From: RGIG5299 sp045588575
GTDB taxonomy: Bacteria; Bacillota; Clostridia; Oscillospirales; RGIG5299
Direction: 5' to 3'
Length of the DNA: 64,000 nt
Assembly (NCBI GenBank): GCA_045588575.1
Contig: JAZNEJ010000005.1
Coordinates: 1 to 64,000, forward strand
This document shows, one piece after another, positions 1 to 8,014 of the stretch (the stretch's first letter is position 1; each line of letters starts with the position of its first letter). Under the pieces are notes generated by a model, which was not told the DNA's origin, did no database searches, and saw only the letters and a program-made list of their open reading frames with translations. The position numbers were made by a program, and so were the translations under genes.

Positions 1-383
1 TTCAGATAGGGATAGATCAGCAGAGAACTGCGTTCGTCAACTTCCAGAACGGCAATCTCGTTCTTCGGCTTTCCGGTAAAGGAGGAATTTTGCAGCAGGA
101 TCGTCGCAATGCCGGCCTGTACATTGGAACCAAGATCGTTGTTTGTTACATGGTATCCGTTTTGACGCAGGATGGATGTGATCAAATTGCTGACCGTTGT
201 TTTACCGTTTGTGCCGGTTACTGCAATCACGGTCTTAGGCGGTGTTAAACAGCCGTTAAAATCCTTGCTGATTTTCACAGCGATTTTGCCGGGAAGAAAA
301 GAAGCGTTTCTGCCCAGAATTTTTAATGCGAGGATTGAAAGCTTTGCTGCCAGCATGGCAAAGTAGAATTTTATCTTCTTCAT
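1..383 (-). CDS. murT: MurT-like Mur ligase, 5' part (cut by window edge)
   Basis: The reading frame starts with ATG at 383-381 and runs off the left edge, so only about 127 N-terminal residues are present. After a hydrophobic start (MKKIKFYFAMLAAKLSILAL) comes the ATP-binding P-loop VTGTNGKTTVSNLI and then VLEVDE. This combination matches the MurT/DUF1727 branch of Mur ligases, which with the glutaminase GatD amidates the D-Glu of lipid II on the cytoplasmic face of the membrane. The diagnostic C-terminal domain and the partner gatD lie outside the window. Another Mur-ligase-type protein is therefore possible, but the short N-terminus before the P-loop favours MurT. Confidence 0.72.
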   Translation of the reverse strand, partial: MKKIKFYFAMLAAKLSILALKILGRNASFLPGKIAVKISKDFNGCLTPPKTVIAVTGTNGKTTVSNLITSILRQNGYHVTNNDLGSNVQAGIATILLQNSSFTGKPKNEIAVLEVDERSSLLIYPYL

Positions 384-492
384 ATCGTATCGCTTCCCAA
401 CATAATTTCTTTAGTAGTATGATATCGAAAACAATATACCATACGAAGGGGCTAAAATCAAGAAGTGATGGTAATAAGCAGTGAAAAACATA

Positions 493-521
493 TTGACAAA
501 AATACCTGTCGGGGTTATAAT
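493..521 (+). promoter_or_regulatory. Sigma-A promoter of tRNA-Leu(GAG)
   Basis: A perfect consensus -35 TTGACA (493-498) and a perfect -10 TATAAT (516-521) are separated by 17 bases. The tRNA begins 13 bases after the -10, as expected for a strong stable-RNA promoter. Confidence 0.9.
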
Positions 522-533
522 ACACGGGTGTCC

Positions 534-617
534 GCGAGAGTGTTGGAATGGTAGACAAGCACGTTTGAGGTGCGTGTGGTTAGCGCCGTGTGGGTTCGAG
601 TCCCATCTCTCGCACCA
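534..617 (+). tRNA. tRNA-Leu(GAG)
   Basis: The acceptor arms GCGAGAG (534-540) and CTCTCGC pair fully, followed by A73 and an encoded CCA (615-617). The anticodon stem CACGT/GCGTG encloses the loop TTGAGGT, giving anticodon GAG. The long variable arm expected for tRNA-Leu is present, and the T-arm reads TGGG-TTCGAGT-CCCA. Length is 84 nt. It has its own promoter and terminator, so it is a single-gene unit. Confidence 0.93.
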
Positions 618-653
618 GAAAACGACAGATTCCAACAGGAATCTGTCGTTTTC
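618..653 (+). terminator. Terminator of tRNA-Leu(GAG)
   Basis: A perfect 16-bp stem with loop AACA starts on the base after the tRNA CCA. The 5' arm begins GAAAACG and the 3' arm ends CGTTTTC, so the A/T ends supply the U-rich tail. Confidence 0.85.
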
Positions 654-657
654 AACT

Positions 658-824
658 AAGTGCGCCTTTCGGCGCGTGAAGTTTGTTTTGCAAGTGAAGT
701 TGTCCTGCGGACAGTGAAGTTTCTGCGGAAGTGTGTGGCGCACTTAACTTCACTTTGTGTGACAGCACAAAACTTCACTATGCCAAAGGCATAACTTCAC
801 ATCGGCGTTAGCCGATACTTCACT
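658..824. repeat. Array of variable hairpins punctuated by a constant GTGAAGT / ACTTCAC 7-mer
   Basis: The 7-mer GTGAAGT occurs at 676, 694 and 714. Its reverse complement ACTTCAC occurs at 747, 772, 794 and 817, so two half-arrays face each other. Between copies lie short inverted repeats of unrelated sequence: GCGCC-TTTC-GGCGC (662-675), TGTCC-TGC-GGACA (701-713), TTTGTG-N6-CACAAA (754-771), TATGCC-AAA-GGCATA (779-793) and ATCGGC-GTTA-GCCGAT (801-816). A 9-bp inverted repeat, AAGTGCGCC (658-666) with GGCGCACTT (737-745), brackets the left half. Arms differ between units while pairing is kept, so structure rather than sequence is conserved. No open frame explains it. I see no second copy in the window. 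Confidence 0.85.
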
Positions 825-973
825 GAAAACTGCGAGAGTTCGAAGTCATACGCAAAACTGCCGAAAATATCTTTTTTATAGTCCTTACACAAAAAATCCA
901 AGTCTTTTGACTTAGTTTTTTGTTTTTATACTTGTAACGTTTTTGGTGAAATTTAAAAAAAGGATGAGAAAAT
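825..973. other. Intergenic spacer, one weak A/T-flanked hairpin
   Basis: I find no gene. A short hairpin, AAGTC-TTTT-GACTT (900-913), is flanked by A-run and T-run and could be a terminator reading rightwards, or just the leader of the glycosylase gene. No convincing promoter was found; a TTGACT (907) and TATACT (927) pair is separated by only 14 bases. Confidence 0.4.
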
Positions 974-1456
974 ATGTTAAAGCATCCGTTTCCGCCGCTT
1001 TTTAACGAAAATTCAAAAATTTTAATTTTGGGAAGCTTTCCGTCGGTTAAATCGCGTGAGCAGCTGTTTTTTTACGGCCATAAGCAAAACCGATTTTGGA
1101 AGGTCGTTTCATTTGTTTTAGATGCAAAAACTCCCGAAACCATTGAAGAAAAGAAAACCTTTCTTTTTAATAATGGAATTGCTCTTTGGGACGTAATTGC
1201 CTCTTGCGAAATAACGGGAAGCAGCGATAGCTCAATTAAAAACGTTTTGCCTAACGACATTGGCGAAATTCTTCAAAATGCCGATATAAAGCAAATTTTC
1301 GTAAACGGAAAAACCGCCGAAAAATATTATAATAAATATATTAGGGAGAAGGTAAAAAGAAATGCGATTTGCCTTCCCTCAACCTCGCCTGCAAACGCCG
1401 CTTACAGCTTTGAAAAGCTTGTTTCGGATTGGGAAATTTTAAAGGAATATATATAA
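974..1456 (+). CDS. DNA-deoxyinosine (hypoxanthine) glycosylase, UDG superfamily
   Basis: This 160-residue protein belongs to the uracil-DNA-glycosylase fold. The N-terminal stretch ILGSFPSVKSREQ, then FYGHKQNRFWKV and GIALWDVI, is characteristic of the small hypoxanthine-DNA glycosylase branch (UDG family 6). That branch removes deaminated adenine from DNA to start base-excision repair. The C-terminal LPSTSPANAAY fills the position of the family's second catalytic/intercalation loop. ATG is preceded by AAAAAGGATGAG. It stands alone between the hairpin array and a convergent SDR gene. The exact base preference (hypoxanthine versus uracil) is inferred from family resemblance. Confidence 0.8.
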   Translation: MLKHPFPPLFNENSKILILGSFPSVKSREQLFFYGHKQNRFWKVVSFVLDAKTPETIEEKKTFLFNNGIALWDVIASCEITGSSDSSIKNVLPNDIGEILQNADIKQIFVNGKTAEKYYNKYIREKVKRNAICLPSTSPANAAYSFEKLVSDWEILKEYI

Positions 1457-1490
1457 AAAAGGCAGTGCTGAAAGCACCGCCTTTAATTTT
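1455..1490. terminator. Bidirectional terminator between convergent genes
   Basis: The imperfect stem AAAGGC(A)GTGCT-GAAA-GCAC(C)GCCTTT has A-rich and T-rich flanks on both sides. It lies between the glycosylase and the convergent SDR gene, overlapping the stops of both. Confidence 0.8.
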
Positions 1491-2308
1491 TATTTAACAA
1501 AAGCTTTTCCTATAACGCTTCCGCCGTCAACCAAAACGTCAACGCCGGCAAGATAACCGTTTCTTTCATCGGCAACGGTTGCAATTGCATAACCGAGTTC
1601 CTCGGGAGTGCCCATACGCTTTTCAGCAGTGGTATTTATAAGAGAGCCGCCTTCCTCTGCTTCAAGATTTCCCATATCCGTTGCAATTAAGCCGGGGCTT
1701 AAAGAACAAACGCGAATGCCTTTTTTACCAAGCTCAAAAGCAGACTTTGCGGCATACCAAACAACGAATTTTTTAGAAAGACCGTAAGCCAATCCCGATG
1801 CTTTATAGCCCTTAAGCTTATTGGGAAGAGAAAGAATTTTTTTAATGAACTTATCCTCGCAAACGTCGGCAAGAGCGAAAACTTTTTTGTTTGCAAGAAA
1901 ATCGGGAAGAATATATGCCGAATTTGAAGAAATATCAACAATAACGCTGCCCGCGTTCATTAATTTTGAAAATTCTTCATTGATATAAACTGTGCCGAGA
2001 GCGTTAACTCTAACTATTTTTTCGGGCTCTGCCATTGCGGGAGAAAGACCTGCCGAGTTAATTACGTTGGTTATTTCGCCAAGAGAAGCCGCATATTCGG
2101 CAAGCTCACGAACCTGAGCGCGCACAGAGGTATCACAGGTTTTGGCATAAGCCTCGTAACCGAGCTCGGTAAGCTCTTTTACAGCGTTTTCAAGCTTTGA
2201 AAGAGTTCTGCCCGTTACAACTATAATTTTTTCTTTTGAGATAAATTTTGCGGCTGCCAAACCCATTCCGCTGCCGCCGCCGGTGATTACACAAACTTTT
2301 TTCTTCAT
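1490..2308 (-). CDS. SDR-family NAD(P)-dependent oxidoreductase
   Basis: A classical short-chain dehydrogenase/reductase of 272 residues. The Rossmann glycine motif TGGGSGMG is at about residues 9-16, NSAG follows near residue 85, the active-site YGLSK is near residue 175, and SPG follows the catalytic segment. The C-terminal VLVDGGSVIGK is usual for the family. About 25 extra residues lie between the catalytic Ser strand and the Tyr-x3-Lys, a variable substrate-loop region. The substrate cannot be predicted. It is monocistronic, with its own promoter at 2340-2369 and a shared terminator. Confidence 0.85.
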   Translation of the reverse strand: MKKKVCVITGGGSGMGLAAAKFISKEKIIVVTGRTLSKLENAVKELTELGYEAYAKTCDTSVRAQVRELAEYAASLGEITNVINSAGLSPAMAEPEKIVRVNALGTVYINEEFSKLMNAGSVIVDISSNSAYILPDFLANKKVFALADVCEDKFIKKILSLPNKLKGYKASGLAYGLSKKFVVWYAAKSAFELGKKGIRVCSLSPGLIATDMGNLEAEEGGSLINTTAEKRMGTPEELGYAIATVADERNGYLAGVDVLVDGGSVIGKAFVK

Positions 2309-2339
2309 AAAAGACTCCTTTTATATTATTAGCTTTATA

Positions 2340-2369
2340 ATTTTATCATAATATAAAATAAATTGTCAA
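2340..2369 (-). promoter_or_regulatory. Promoter of the SDR gene
   Basis: Read on the minus strand: TTGACA (2369-2364), an 18-base spacer, TAAAAT (2345-2340). It lies 32 bases upstream of the SDR start. Confidence 0.7.
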
Positions 2370-2394
2370 TATTTTAACAAAAAGATGACAAAAT

Positions 2395-2428
2395 AAAAAA
2401 GCACTTGCGTAATGCAAATGCTTTTTTT
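2395..2428 (-). terminator. Terminator of tRNA-Ile2/Met(CAT)
   Basis: The hairpin pairs AAAAAAGCA-C-TTGC with GCAA-A-TGCTTTTTTT, with a T-run when read on the minus strand, just beyond the tRNA 3' end. Confidence 0.82.
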
Positions 2429-2429
2429 A

Positions 2430-2506
2430 TGGTGGACCTTCAGGGACTCGAACCCCGGACCAACCGGTTATGAGCCGGTTGCTCTAACCAACTGAGCTAA
2501 AGGTCC
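2430..2506 (-). tRNA. tRNA with CAT anticodon, probably tRNA-Ile2 (lysidine type)
   Basis: A 77-nt tRNA with acceptor stem GGACCTT/AAGGTCC, anticodon loop CTCATAA (anticodon CAT), T-arm GGGGTTCGAGTCCCT and encoded CCA. The acceptor and D-arm start GGACCTTTAGCTCAG resembles the Bacillota minor tRNA-Ile whose CAT anticodon is converted to LAU by TilS, more than the elongator tRNA-Met. Sequence alone does not fully separate the two; initiator tRNA is excluded by the paired first base. Confidence 0.85.
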
Positions 2507-2537
2507 TTTGCACAGAAACTCGTTCAATGCGCTAAAT

Positions 2538-2566
2538 ATTTTAGCATATATTCCTTTATTTGTCAA
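2538..2566 (-). promoter_or_regulatory. Promoter of the CAT-anticodon tRNA
   Basis: On the minus strand: TTGACA (2566-2561), 17 bases, TAAAAT (2543-2538), with the tRNA starting about 31 bases downstream. Confidence 0.8.
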
Positions 2567-2606
2567 TACAAAAAATATCTTTTTTAATAAAAAAGAAATA
2601 AGTGGC

Positions 2607-2930
2607 TCAGAAAAAAGAAATATTGCCGAAACTGTTTGATTCCGACGGCGTAAAAGGAATAGACATCGCATCGCTTTGAATGGAATTAAGAGGTGTTTGA
2701 GCGCTTCTCGTTGCATTCTGGTCATAAATTCCGTCAACGAAAGCAATGTTTGCCAAAGCGGTTGAAACGGTTGCAAAAAAGAGGCTTAACGTTGCACGCT
2801 GATTATCGGTGAGCTTGGTTGCAAGCGCGCCCGCAACCGAAATTGCAATTAAATTAAGCTTTTGAGCGTTTATAATAGCGTCGGGAGAACAAGCGGCCGT
2901 TGTGTCGGTAACATTATTCTTTTCATCCAT
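2607..2930 (-). CDS. Small hypothetical protein
   Basis: I do not recognise this 107-residue protein. The ATG at 2930 is chosen over an in-frame GTG at 2939 because the GGGAG ribosome site abuts the GTG but sits about 10 bases from the ATG. The middle section is Ala/Leu-rich and weakly hydrophobic (LIAISVAGALATKL, then LFFATVSTALANIAFV), possibly a helical pair. The C-terminus is polar with Ser/Asn/Phe. It has no signal peptide or Cys clusters. It stands alone between uvrA and a tRNA, in the same orientation as both. A real gene is supported by the ribosome site and lack of a competing frame. Confidence 0.6.
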   Translation of the reverse strand: MDEKNNVTDTTAACSPDAIINAQKLNLIAISVAGALATKLTDNQRATLSLFFATVSTALANIAFVDGIYDQNATRSAQTPLNSIQSDAMSIPFTPSESNSFGNISFF

Positions 2931-2979
2931 TTTTATCACTCTCCCTTATAACAGTTTATGAAAAAAGGAGAGAAAAGTG

Positions 2980-3010
2980 AAAAAATCCAACTCGAAAGAG
3001 TCGGATTTTT
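2980..3010 (-). terminator. Terminator of the uvrBA operon
   Basis: AAAATCCAACTC-GAAA-GAGTCGGATTTTT (one mismatch) with T-rich flank on the minus strand, immediately after the uvrA stop. Confidence 0.82.
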
Positions 3011-3014
3011 ATTT

Positions 3015-5840
3015 TTATTTTTTTAAAAGCGGCTTTAAAAATTTTCCCGTGTAGCTTTGCTCGCACTCGGCAACCTCTTCGGGAGTACCCATTGCAACGA
3101 TTTGACCGCCGTTATCGCCGCCTTCGGGACCGAGGTCTATAATATAGTCGGCGGTTTTAATAACGTCGAGGTTGTGCTCAATTGTCAAAACGGTGTTACC
3201 CTCTTCGGTAAAGCGGTTTAAAACCTCAATAAGCTTTTTAACGTCGGCGGTGTGAAGTCCCGTTGTAGGCTCGTCGAGAATGTAGATGGTTCTTCCCGTT
3301 GAGCGCTTTGTAAGCTCGGTTGCCAACTTAACCCTTTGAGCCTCGCCGCCCGAAAGAGTGGTTGAGGGCTGACCTATTTTAATGTAGCCTAAGCCGACGT
3401 CGTTTAAGGTTTTAAGCTTTTTTGCAATTTTCGGCACGTTTTTAAAGAATTCCAAGCCTTCAAAAACGGTCATTTCCAAAACGTCGCTTATATTTTTGCC
3501 GTTATATTTAACTTCGAGAGTTTCTCTGTTATATCTCTTGCCCTTGCAAACCTCGCAGGGAACGTAAATATCGGGCAAAAAGTGCATTTCAATTTTCAAA
3601 ATTCCGTCGCCCTCACAGGCCTCGCATCTGCCGCCCTTGACGTTAAAGGAAAAACGTCCGGGACCGAAGCCTCTTTCCTTGGCATCGGCGGTTAAAGAGA
3701 AGAGTTCGCGAATATCGGCAAAAACACCGGTGTAGGTTGCGGGGTTGGAGCGCGGTGTTCTTCCAATGGGAGATTGGTCTATAACTATCGCTTTATCTAA
3801 ATTTTCAATGCCCAAAATTTCATCGTGAACGCCTGCCTTTTCCTTGCAGCCGTTTAACTCGGAAAGAAGCTTTTTCGAAACGATTCCGTTAATAAGACTC
3901 GATTTTCCCGAACCCGACACGCCCGTTACGCAAACCGACATTCCAAGCGGAATTTTAACGTTTATGTTTTTAAGATTATGCTCTCTTGCACCTTTAATTT
4001 CAAGAAAAGCGCCGTTACCCTTTCTTCTTTTTTCGGGAACGGGAACGGAAAGCCTTCCGGAGAGATAATTTCCGGTAATGGAATCGGTATTTTTAAGAAT
4101 TTCCTCGGGAGTGCCTGCGGCAACCACCTTTCCGCCCAAAACACCTGCGCCGGGGCCGATATCAACGATGTAATCGGCATTTAACATCGTTTCCTCGTCG
4201 TGCTCAACCACAATAACGGTGTTTCCTATATCTCTTAATTTTTTAAGGGTTCCCAACAGCTTCATATTATCGCGCTGATGAAGGCCGATTGAAGGCTCGT
4301 CGAGAATGTATAAAACGCCCATAAGAGATGAGCCTATTTGCGTTGCGAGCCTGATTCTCTGGCTTTCGCCGCCCGAAAGACTTTCGGATGCTCTCGAAAG
4401 AGTGAGATATTCCAAACCAACGTCTTTTAAGAATGAAAGCCTTGAAATAATTTCCTTCAAAATGGGAGTGGCAATCATTTTATCGCGCTCGTTTAAGATA
4501 AGAGCTTTTAAAAAGTCAAGCTCCTTGGAGATAGATAAATTACAAAGCTCGGCAATGTTAAGACCGCCTACGGTAACGCCGAGAGATATGGGGTTAAGCC
4601 TTTGTCCGTGGCAATCGGGGCAGGGAACCGAGTTCATAACACCCTCAATTTCGGCTTTTATATAGTCGCTTGACGACTCCTTATAACGTCTTTCAAGATT
4701 GGGAATAACACCCTCGAATGAGGATTCGTAATTTAACGAGCCGTAGGTATTTTGGCGCTTCATTTTAAGCTTTTCGCCGTTGTTTCCGTATAAAATTATC
4801 TTAACGATTTCGTCGGGAAGCTCGCAAACGGGGGTGTCGAGTGAGAAGGAATAACGCTTTGCCAAGGCAGAAAAATACATTTCGGCAATGGAATTATCGC
4901 AAACGTAGTTCCAGCTTGAAGCCTTAATTGCGCCCTCTCTTATTGAAAGATTTCGGTTGGGAATAACGAGCTCGGGGTCTATTTTCATTAAAACCGAAAG
5001 ACCGGAGCAGGTTTTACAAGCGCCGAAGGGATTGTTAAACGAAAACATTCGGGGCTGAAGCTCTTCAATTGCAATATCGTGCTCAGGGCAGGCGTAGGCA
5101 AGTGAAAAAAGCATCTCCTCGTTTTCGGTTATAACCATAACCAATCCCTTCGAGGCGTTGAGCGCGGTTTCAACCGAATCGGTAATTCTTTTTTGCGAAT
5201 CAGCCTTAATTATAAGGCGGTCGACTATTATTTCAATGTTGTGCTTTTTGTTTTTATCAAGCGGAATATCTTCAAAAAGGTCGTATAATATGCCGTCGAC
5301 TCTAACTCTGGTAAAGCCCGATTTTTTAAAATCGGCAAGAAGCTTGTGATATTCGCCCTTTCTTGAACGTATTACGGGCGCAAGAATTTGAATTTTAGTG
5401 CCCTCGGGAATTACACAAATGCGGTCAACTATATTATCTAAATTTTGCTTTACGATTTCTTTTCCGCAAACAGGACAATGGGGAAGACCTATTCTTGCAT
5501 AGAGCAAGCGGAGATAATCGTAAATTTCGGTTATCGTTCCAACAGTTGAACGCGGATTCTTCGAGGTTGTTTTTTGGTCTATCGAGATAGCGGGAGAAAG
5601 GCCTTCAATCGAATCGAGCTCAGGCTTATCCATCTGACCGAGAAACTGCCTTGCATAGCTCGAAAGCGATTCAACGTATCTTCGTTGACCTTCGGCGTAA
5701 ATGGTATCAAAAGCAAGAGAAGATTTACCCGAGCCTGAAATGCCCGTTAAAACGACGAGCTTATCTCGGGGTATATCAATATCAATATTTTTTAAATTGT
5801 TTTCTCTTGCGCCTCTTATTTTAATAAATTCGTTTGCCAT
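3015..5840 (-). CDS. uvrA: Excinuclease ABC subunit A
   Basis: UvrA is the damage-sensing ATPase of nucleotide-excision repair; it dimerises, loads UvrB and dissociates. The 941-residue length is standard. Visible landmarks are the first Walker A GISGSGKSS near residue 31, the first signature LSGGESQRIRLATQIG, a CPVCG zinc element, the second Walker A GVSGSGKSS, the CEACEGDG...CEVCKGKRY zinc module and the second signature LSGGEAQRVKLATEL followed by YILDEPTTGLH. All motifs look intact. It starts 11 bases after uvrB ends and shares its transcript. No uvrC is in the window. Confidence 0.97.
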   Translation of the reverse strand: MANEFIKIRGARENNLKNIDIDIPRDKLVVLTGISGSGKSSLAFDTIYAEGQRRYVESLSSYARQFLGQMDKPELDSIEGLSPAISIDQKTTSKNPRSTVGTITEIYDYLRLLYARIGLPHCPVCGKEIVKQNLDNIVDRICVIPEGTKIQILAPVIRSRKGEYHKLLADFKKSGFTRVRVDGILYDLFEDIPLDKNKKHNIEIIVDRLIIKADSQKRITDSVETALNASKGLVMVITENEEMLFSLAYACPEHDIAIEELQPRMFSFNNPFGACKTCSGLSVLMKIDPELVIPNRNLSIREGAIKASSWNYVCDNSIAEMYFSALAKRYSFSLDTPVCELPDEIVKIILYGNNGEKLKMKRQNTYGSLNYESSFEGVIPNLERRYKESSSDYIKAEIEGVMNSVPCPDCHGQRLNPISLGVTVGGLNIAELCNLSISKELDFLKALILNERDKMIATPILKEIISRLSFLKDVGLEYLTLSRASESLSGGESQRIRLATQIGSSLMGVLYILDEPSIGLHQRDNMKLLGTLKKLRDIGNTVIVVEHDEETMLNADYIVDIGPGAGVLGGKVVAAGTPEEILKNTDSITGNYLSGRLSVPVPEKRRKGNGAFLEIKGAREHNLKNINVKIPLGMSVCVTGVSGSGKSSLINGIVSKKLLSELNGCKEKAGVHDEILGIENLDKAIVIDQSPIGRTPRSNPATYTGVFADIRELFSLTADAKERGFGPGRFSFNVKGGRCEACEGDGILKIEMHFLPDIYVPCEVCKGKRYNRETLEVKYNGKNISDVLEMTVFEGLEFFKNVPKIAKKLKTLNDVGLGYIKIGQPSTTLSGGEAQRVKLATELTKRSTGRTIYILDEPTTGLHTADVKKLIEVLNRFTEEGNTVLTIEHNLDVIKTADYIIDLGPEGGDNGGQIVAMGTPEEVAECEQSYTGKFLKPLLKK

Positions 5841-5851
5841 AGCGTTTTTCC

Positions 5852-7843
5852 TTATTTTCGTTTTTTGGATTTGGGAGTTTCGTTTTTCAAAAGCATTATC
5901 TTATCTCTTAAGAAGGCGGCGTGCTCGAATTCAAGCATTCTTGCGGCTTCCTTCATTTGTTTTTCAAGCTCCGAAATAAGAACAAGCTTTTCCTTTTCGT
6001 TTGAAATTTTAAGCGACGCTTCCTTTGAAACTTCCTCTTTGCTCGAAATTTCAATAACCTCTCTTATATCTTTTACTATTGAATGAGGAACTATTCCGTG
6101 CTCCTCGTTATATTTCTTTTGAATTTCTCGGCGGCGGTTTGATTCTTTAATTGCAATTTCCATAGCGGGAGTAACGCTGTCGCCATACATAATAACCTCG
6201 CCGTTTGCATTTCTTGCCGCTCTGCCGATTGTTTGAATAAGAGAGGTATCGCTTCTTAAAAAGCCGGGCTTATCGGCGTCTAAAATAGCGACGAGCGAAA
6301 CCTCGGGTAAGTCTAAACCTTCTCTTAAAAGGTTAATTCCCACCAAGCAGTCGAATTCACCCGAACGAAGCTCCTTGATAATTTTCATTCTTTCGATAGT
6401 ATCGATATCGTGATGCAAATATTTCGCCTTAATACCCATTCCAACGAGATAATCGCTTAAATCCTCCGCCATTTTTTTAGTAAGCGTTGTAACCAAAACA
6501 CGTTCGTTTTTCTCACTGCGCGTTTTAATTTCTCCGTATAGGTCTTCAACCTGACCGCTAATGGGACGCACCGAAATTTCGGGCTCCAAAAGTCCCGTGG
6601 GACGTAAAATTTGCTCAACTATATTATCTTCGCCCGAAACCTCTCTTTCATATTGAGAGGGAGTTGCCGAAACGAAAACGGTCTGATGCACCTTTTCGTT
6701 AAATTCGTTAAAATTAAGAGGACGGTTATCAAGCGCCGAGGGAAGCCTGAACCCGTAATTTACAAGCGTTTCTTTTCTTGCTCTGTCGCCCGCATACATT
6801 CCTCTGACTTGCGGAACGGTAACGTGGCTTTCGTCAATAAAGACGATAAAATCGTCGGGGAAATAGTCCAAAAGGGTGTAGGGAGCCGAGCCTCTCGGTC
6901 TGCCGCTTAAAATGCCCGAATAGTTTTCAATGCCTTTGCAAAAGCCTGTTTCGCGTAAAAGCTCCATATCGTAATAACTGCGTTGCTTAATTCTCTGAGC
7001 CTCAACGAATTTACCTGCATTTTCAAAATATTTTATGCGCTCCTCGGTTTCTCTTTCAATTTCGGTTAAAGCTCTTGTTAATTTATCTCTGCCGATAACG
7101 TAATGCGATGCGGGGTAGATAGCAACGTGCGAAACAAAACCCGTAACCTCACCTGTAAGACATATAATTTCGGTAATTCTTTCAACTTCGTCGCCGAAAA
7201 ATTCAATTCTGATTGCCGTTTCGGCGGAATAAGAGGGAAAAACCTCAACGGTATCGCCTTTAACGCGGAATTTATTTCTTGAAAAATCAAAATCGTTTCT
7301 TTCATATTGCATTGAAATAAGACGTCTTATAAGCTCATCTCTTTCAAGCTGCATTCCAACTCTGACAGAAAGAGTCATCTCCTCATATTCGGCAGGGTCG
7401 CCCAAGCTGTAAATGCAGGAAACGGAGGAAACTATAATAACGTCGCGTCTTTCAAATAAAGCGCTGGTGGCGGAATGCCTTAATTTTTCAATTTCATCGT
7501 TTATCGAGGAATCTTTTTCTATATAAACGTCGGTTGCGGGAAGATAAGATTCGGGCTGGTAATAGTCGTAGTAGGAAACGAAATATTCAACTGCCGAATC
7601 GGGAAAAAATTCCCTAAATTCGCTGCAAAGCTGGGCGGCGAGAATTTTGTTGTGCGCCAAAACCAAGGTAGGCTTTTTAACCTTTGCAATAACGTTTGCC
7701 ATAGTAAAGGTTTTACCCGTGCCGGTAGCTCCCAAAAGCGTTTGGAATCTTTTTCCTTCTTCAATTCCTTTTGCAAGCTTTTCAATGGCGGCAGGCTGGT
7801 CGCCGGTGGGATTAAAGCTTGAATGCAATTTAAAATTACTCAT
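5852..7843 (-). CDS. uvrB: Excinuclease ABC subunit B
   Basis: UvrB is the helicase-like verifier of nucleotide-excision repair. I place the start at the ATG at 7843 (MSNFKLHSSFNPTGDQPAAI), preceded by GAGGA at good spacing; the frame stays open 42 bases upstream but that part has no ribosome site and enters the promoter. The result is 663 residues. Motifs include Walker A GATGTGKT, the beta-hairpin region YYDYYQPESY, FIDESH, the helicase motif QTIGRAARN, and a C-terminal UVR motif (ELEKQMKEAARMLEFEHAAF) that binds UvrC. First gene of the uvrB-uvrA operon. Confidence 0.97.
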   Translation of the reverse strand: MSNFKLHSSFNPTGDQPAAIEKLAKGIEEGKRFQTLLGATGTGKTFTMANVIAKVKKPTLVLAHNKILAAQLCSEFREFFPDSAVEYFVSYYDYYQPESYLPATDVYIEKDSSINDEIEKLRHSATSALFERRDVIIVSSVSCIYSLGDPAEYEEMTLSVRVGMQLERDELIRRLISMQYERNDFDFSRNKFRVKGDTVEVFPSYSAETAIRIEFFGDEVERITEIICLTGEVTGFVSHVAIYPASHYVIGRDKLTRALTEIERETEERIKYFENAGKFVEAQRIKQRSYYDMELLRETGFCKGIENYSGILSGRPRGSAPYTLLDYFPDDFIVFIDESHVTVPQVRGMYAGDRARKETLVNYGFRLPSALDNRPLNFNEFNEKVHQTVFVSATPSQYEREVSGEDNIVEQILRPTGLLEPEISVRPISGQVEDLYGEIKTRSEKNERVLVTTLTKKMAEDLSDYLVGMGIKAKYLHHDIDTIERMKIIKELRSGEFDCLVGINLLREGLDLPEVSLVAILDADKPGFLRSDTSLIQTIGRAARNANGEVIMYGDSVTPAMEIAIKESNRRREIQKKYNEEHGIVPHSIVKDIREVIEISSKEEVSKEASLKISNEKEKLVLISELEKQMKEAARMLEFEHAAFLRDKIMLLKNETPKSKKRK

Positions 7844-7875
7844 TTTATCATTCCTCGGTAAATGGAGTATATTAC

Positions 7876-7904
7876 AGTATAACATAAAACCGTAAATATG
7901 TAAA
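7876..7904 (-). promoter_or_regulatory. Promoter of uvrBA
   Basis: On the minus strand: TTTACA (7904-7899), 17 bases, TATACT (7881-7876). I do not see a clear Bacillus/Clostridium-type LexA box beside it, so SOS control is not supported here. Confidence 0.72.
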
Positions 7905-7968
7905 CCCCGCTATACCCAAACTTTTTTAACATAAAACTCGGAGCAAGCTTCTAATTTTTAAATTATTA

Positions 7969-7997
7969 TTGAAATTGTTATTCAGTTATGATATTAT
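7969..7997 (+). promoter_or_regulatory. Promoter of the zinc-ribbon / acyl-transfer gene run
   Basis: TTGAAA (7969-7974), 17 bases, TATTAT (7992-7997), 33 bases upstream of the first zinc-ribbon gene. No clear terminator is visible between here and 12845, so the transcript may cover the whole cluster. Confidence 0.65.
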
Positions 7998-8014
7998 TAT
8001 ATATTATATAGATA

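Noticed and set aside
1..383. Possible foreign origin of the murT fragment
   Set aside because: Its base composition by rough count is about 47 percent GC, close to the uvr genes; no clear break in composition or codon use was found.
534..824. tRNA-Leu plus hairpin array as an integrative-element attachment site
   Set aside because: No integrase or duplicated tRNA 3' end was found; the nearby TGCGAGAGTTCGAA only loosely resembles the tRNA end.
893..932. Promoter for the deoxyinosine glycosylase (TTGACT...TATACT)
   Set aside because: The spacing is only 14 bases.
5158..5349. Small plus-strand open frame inside uvrA
   Set aside because: It is a shadow of the minus-strand uvrA frame, with no ribosome site.
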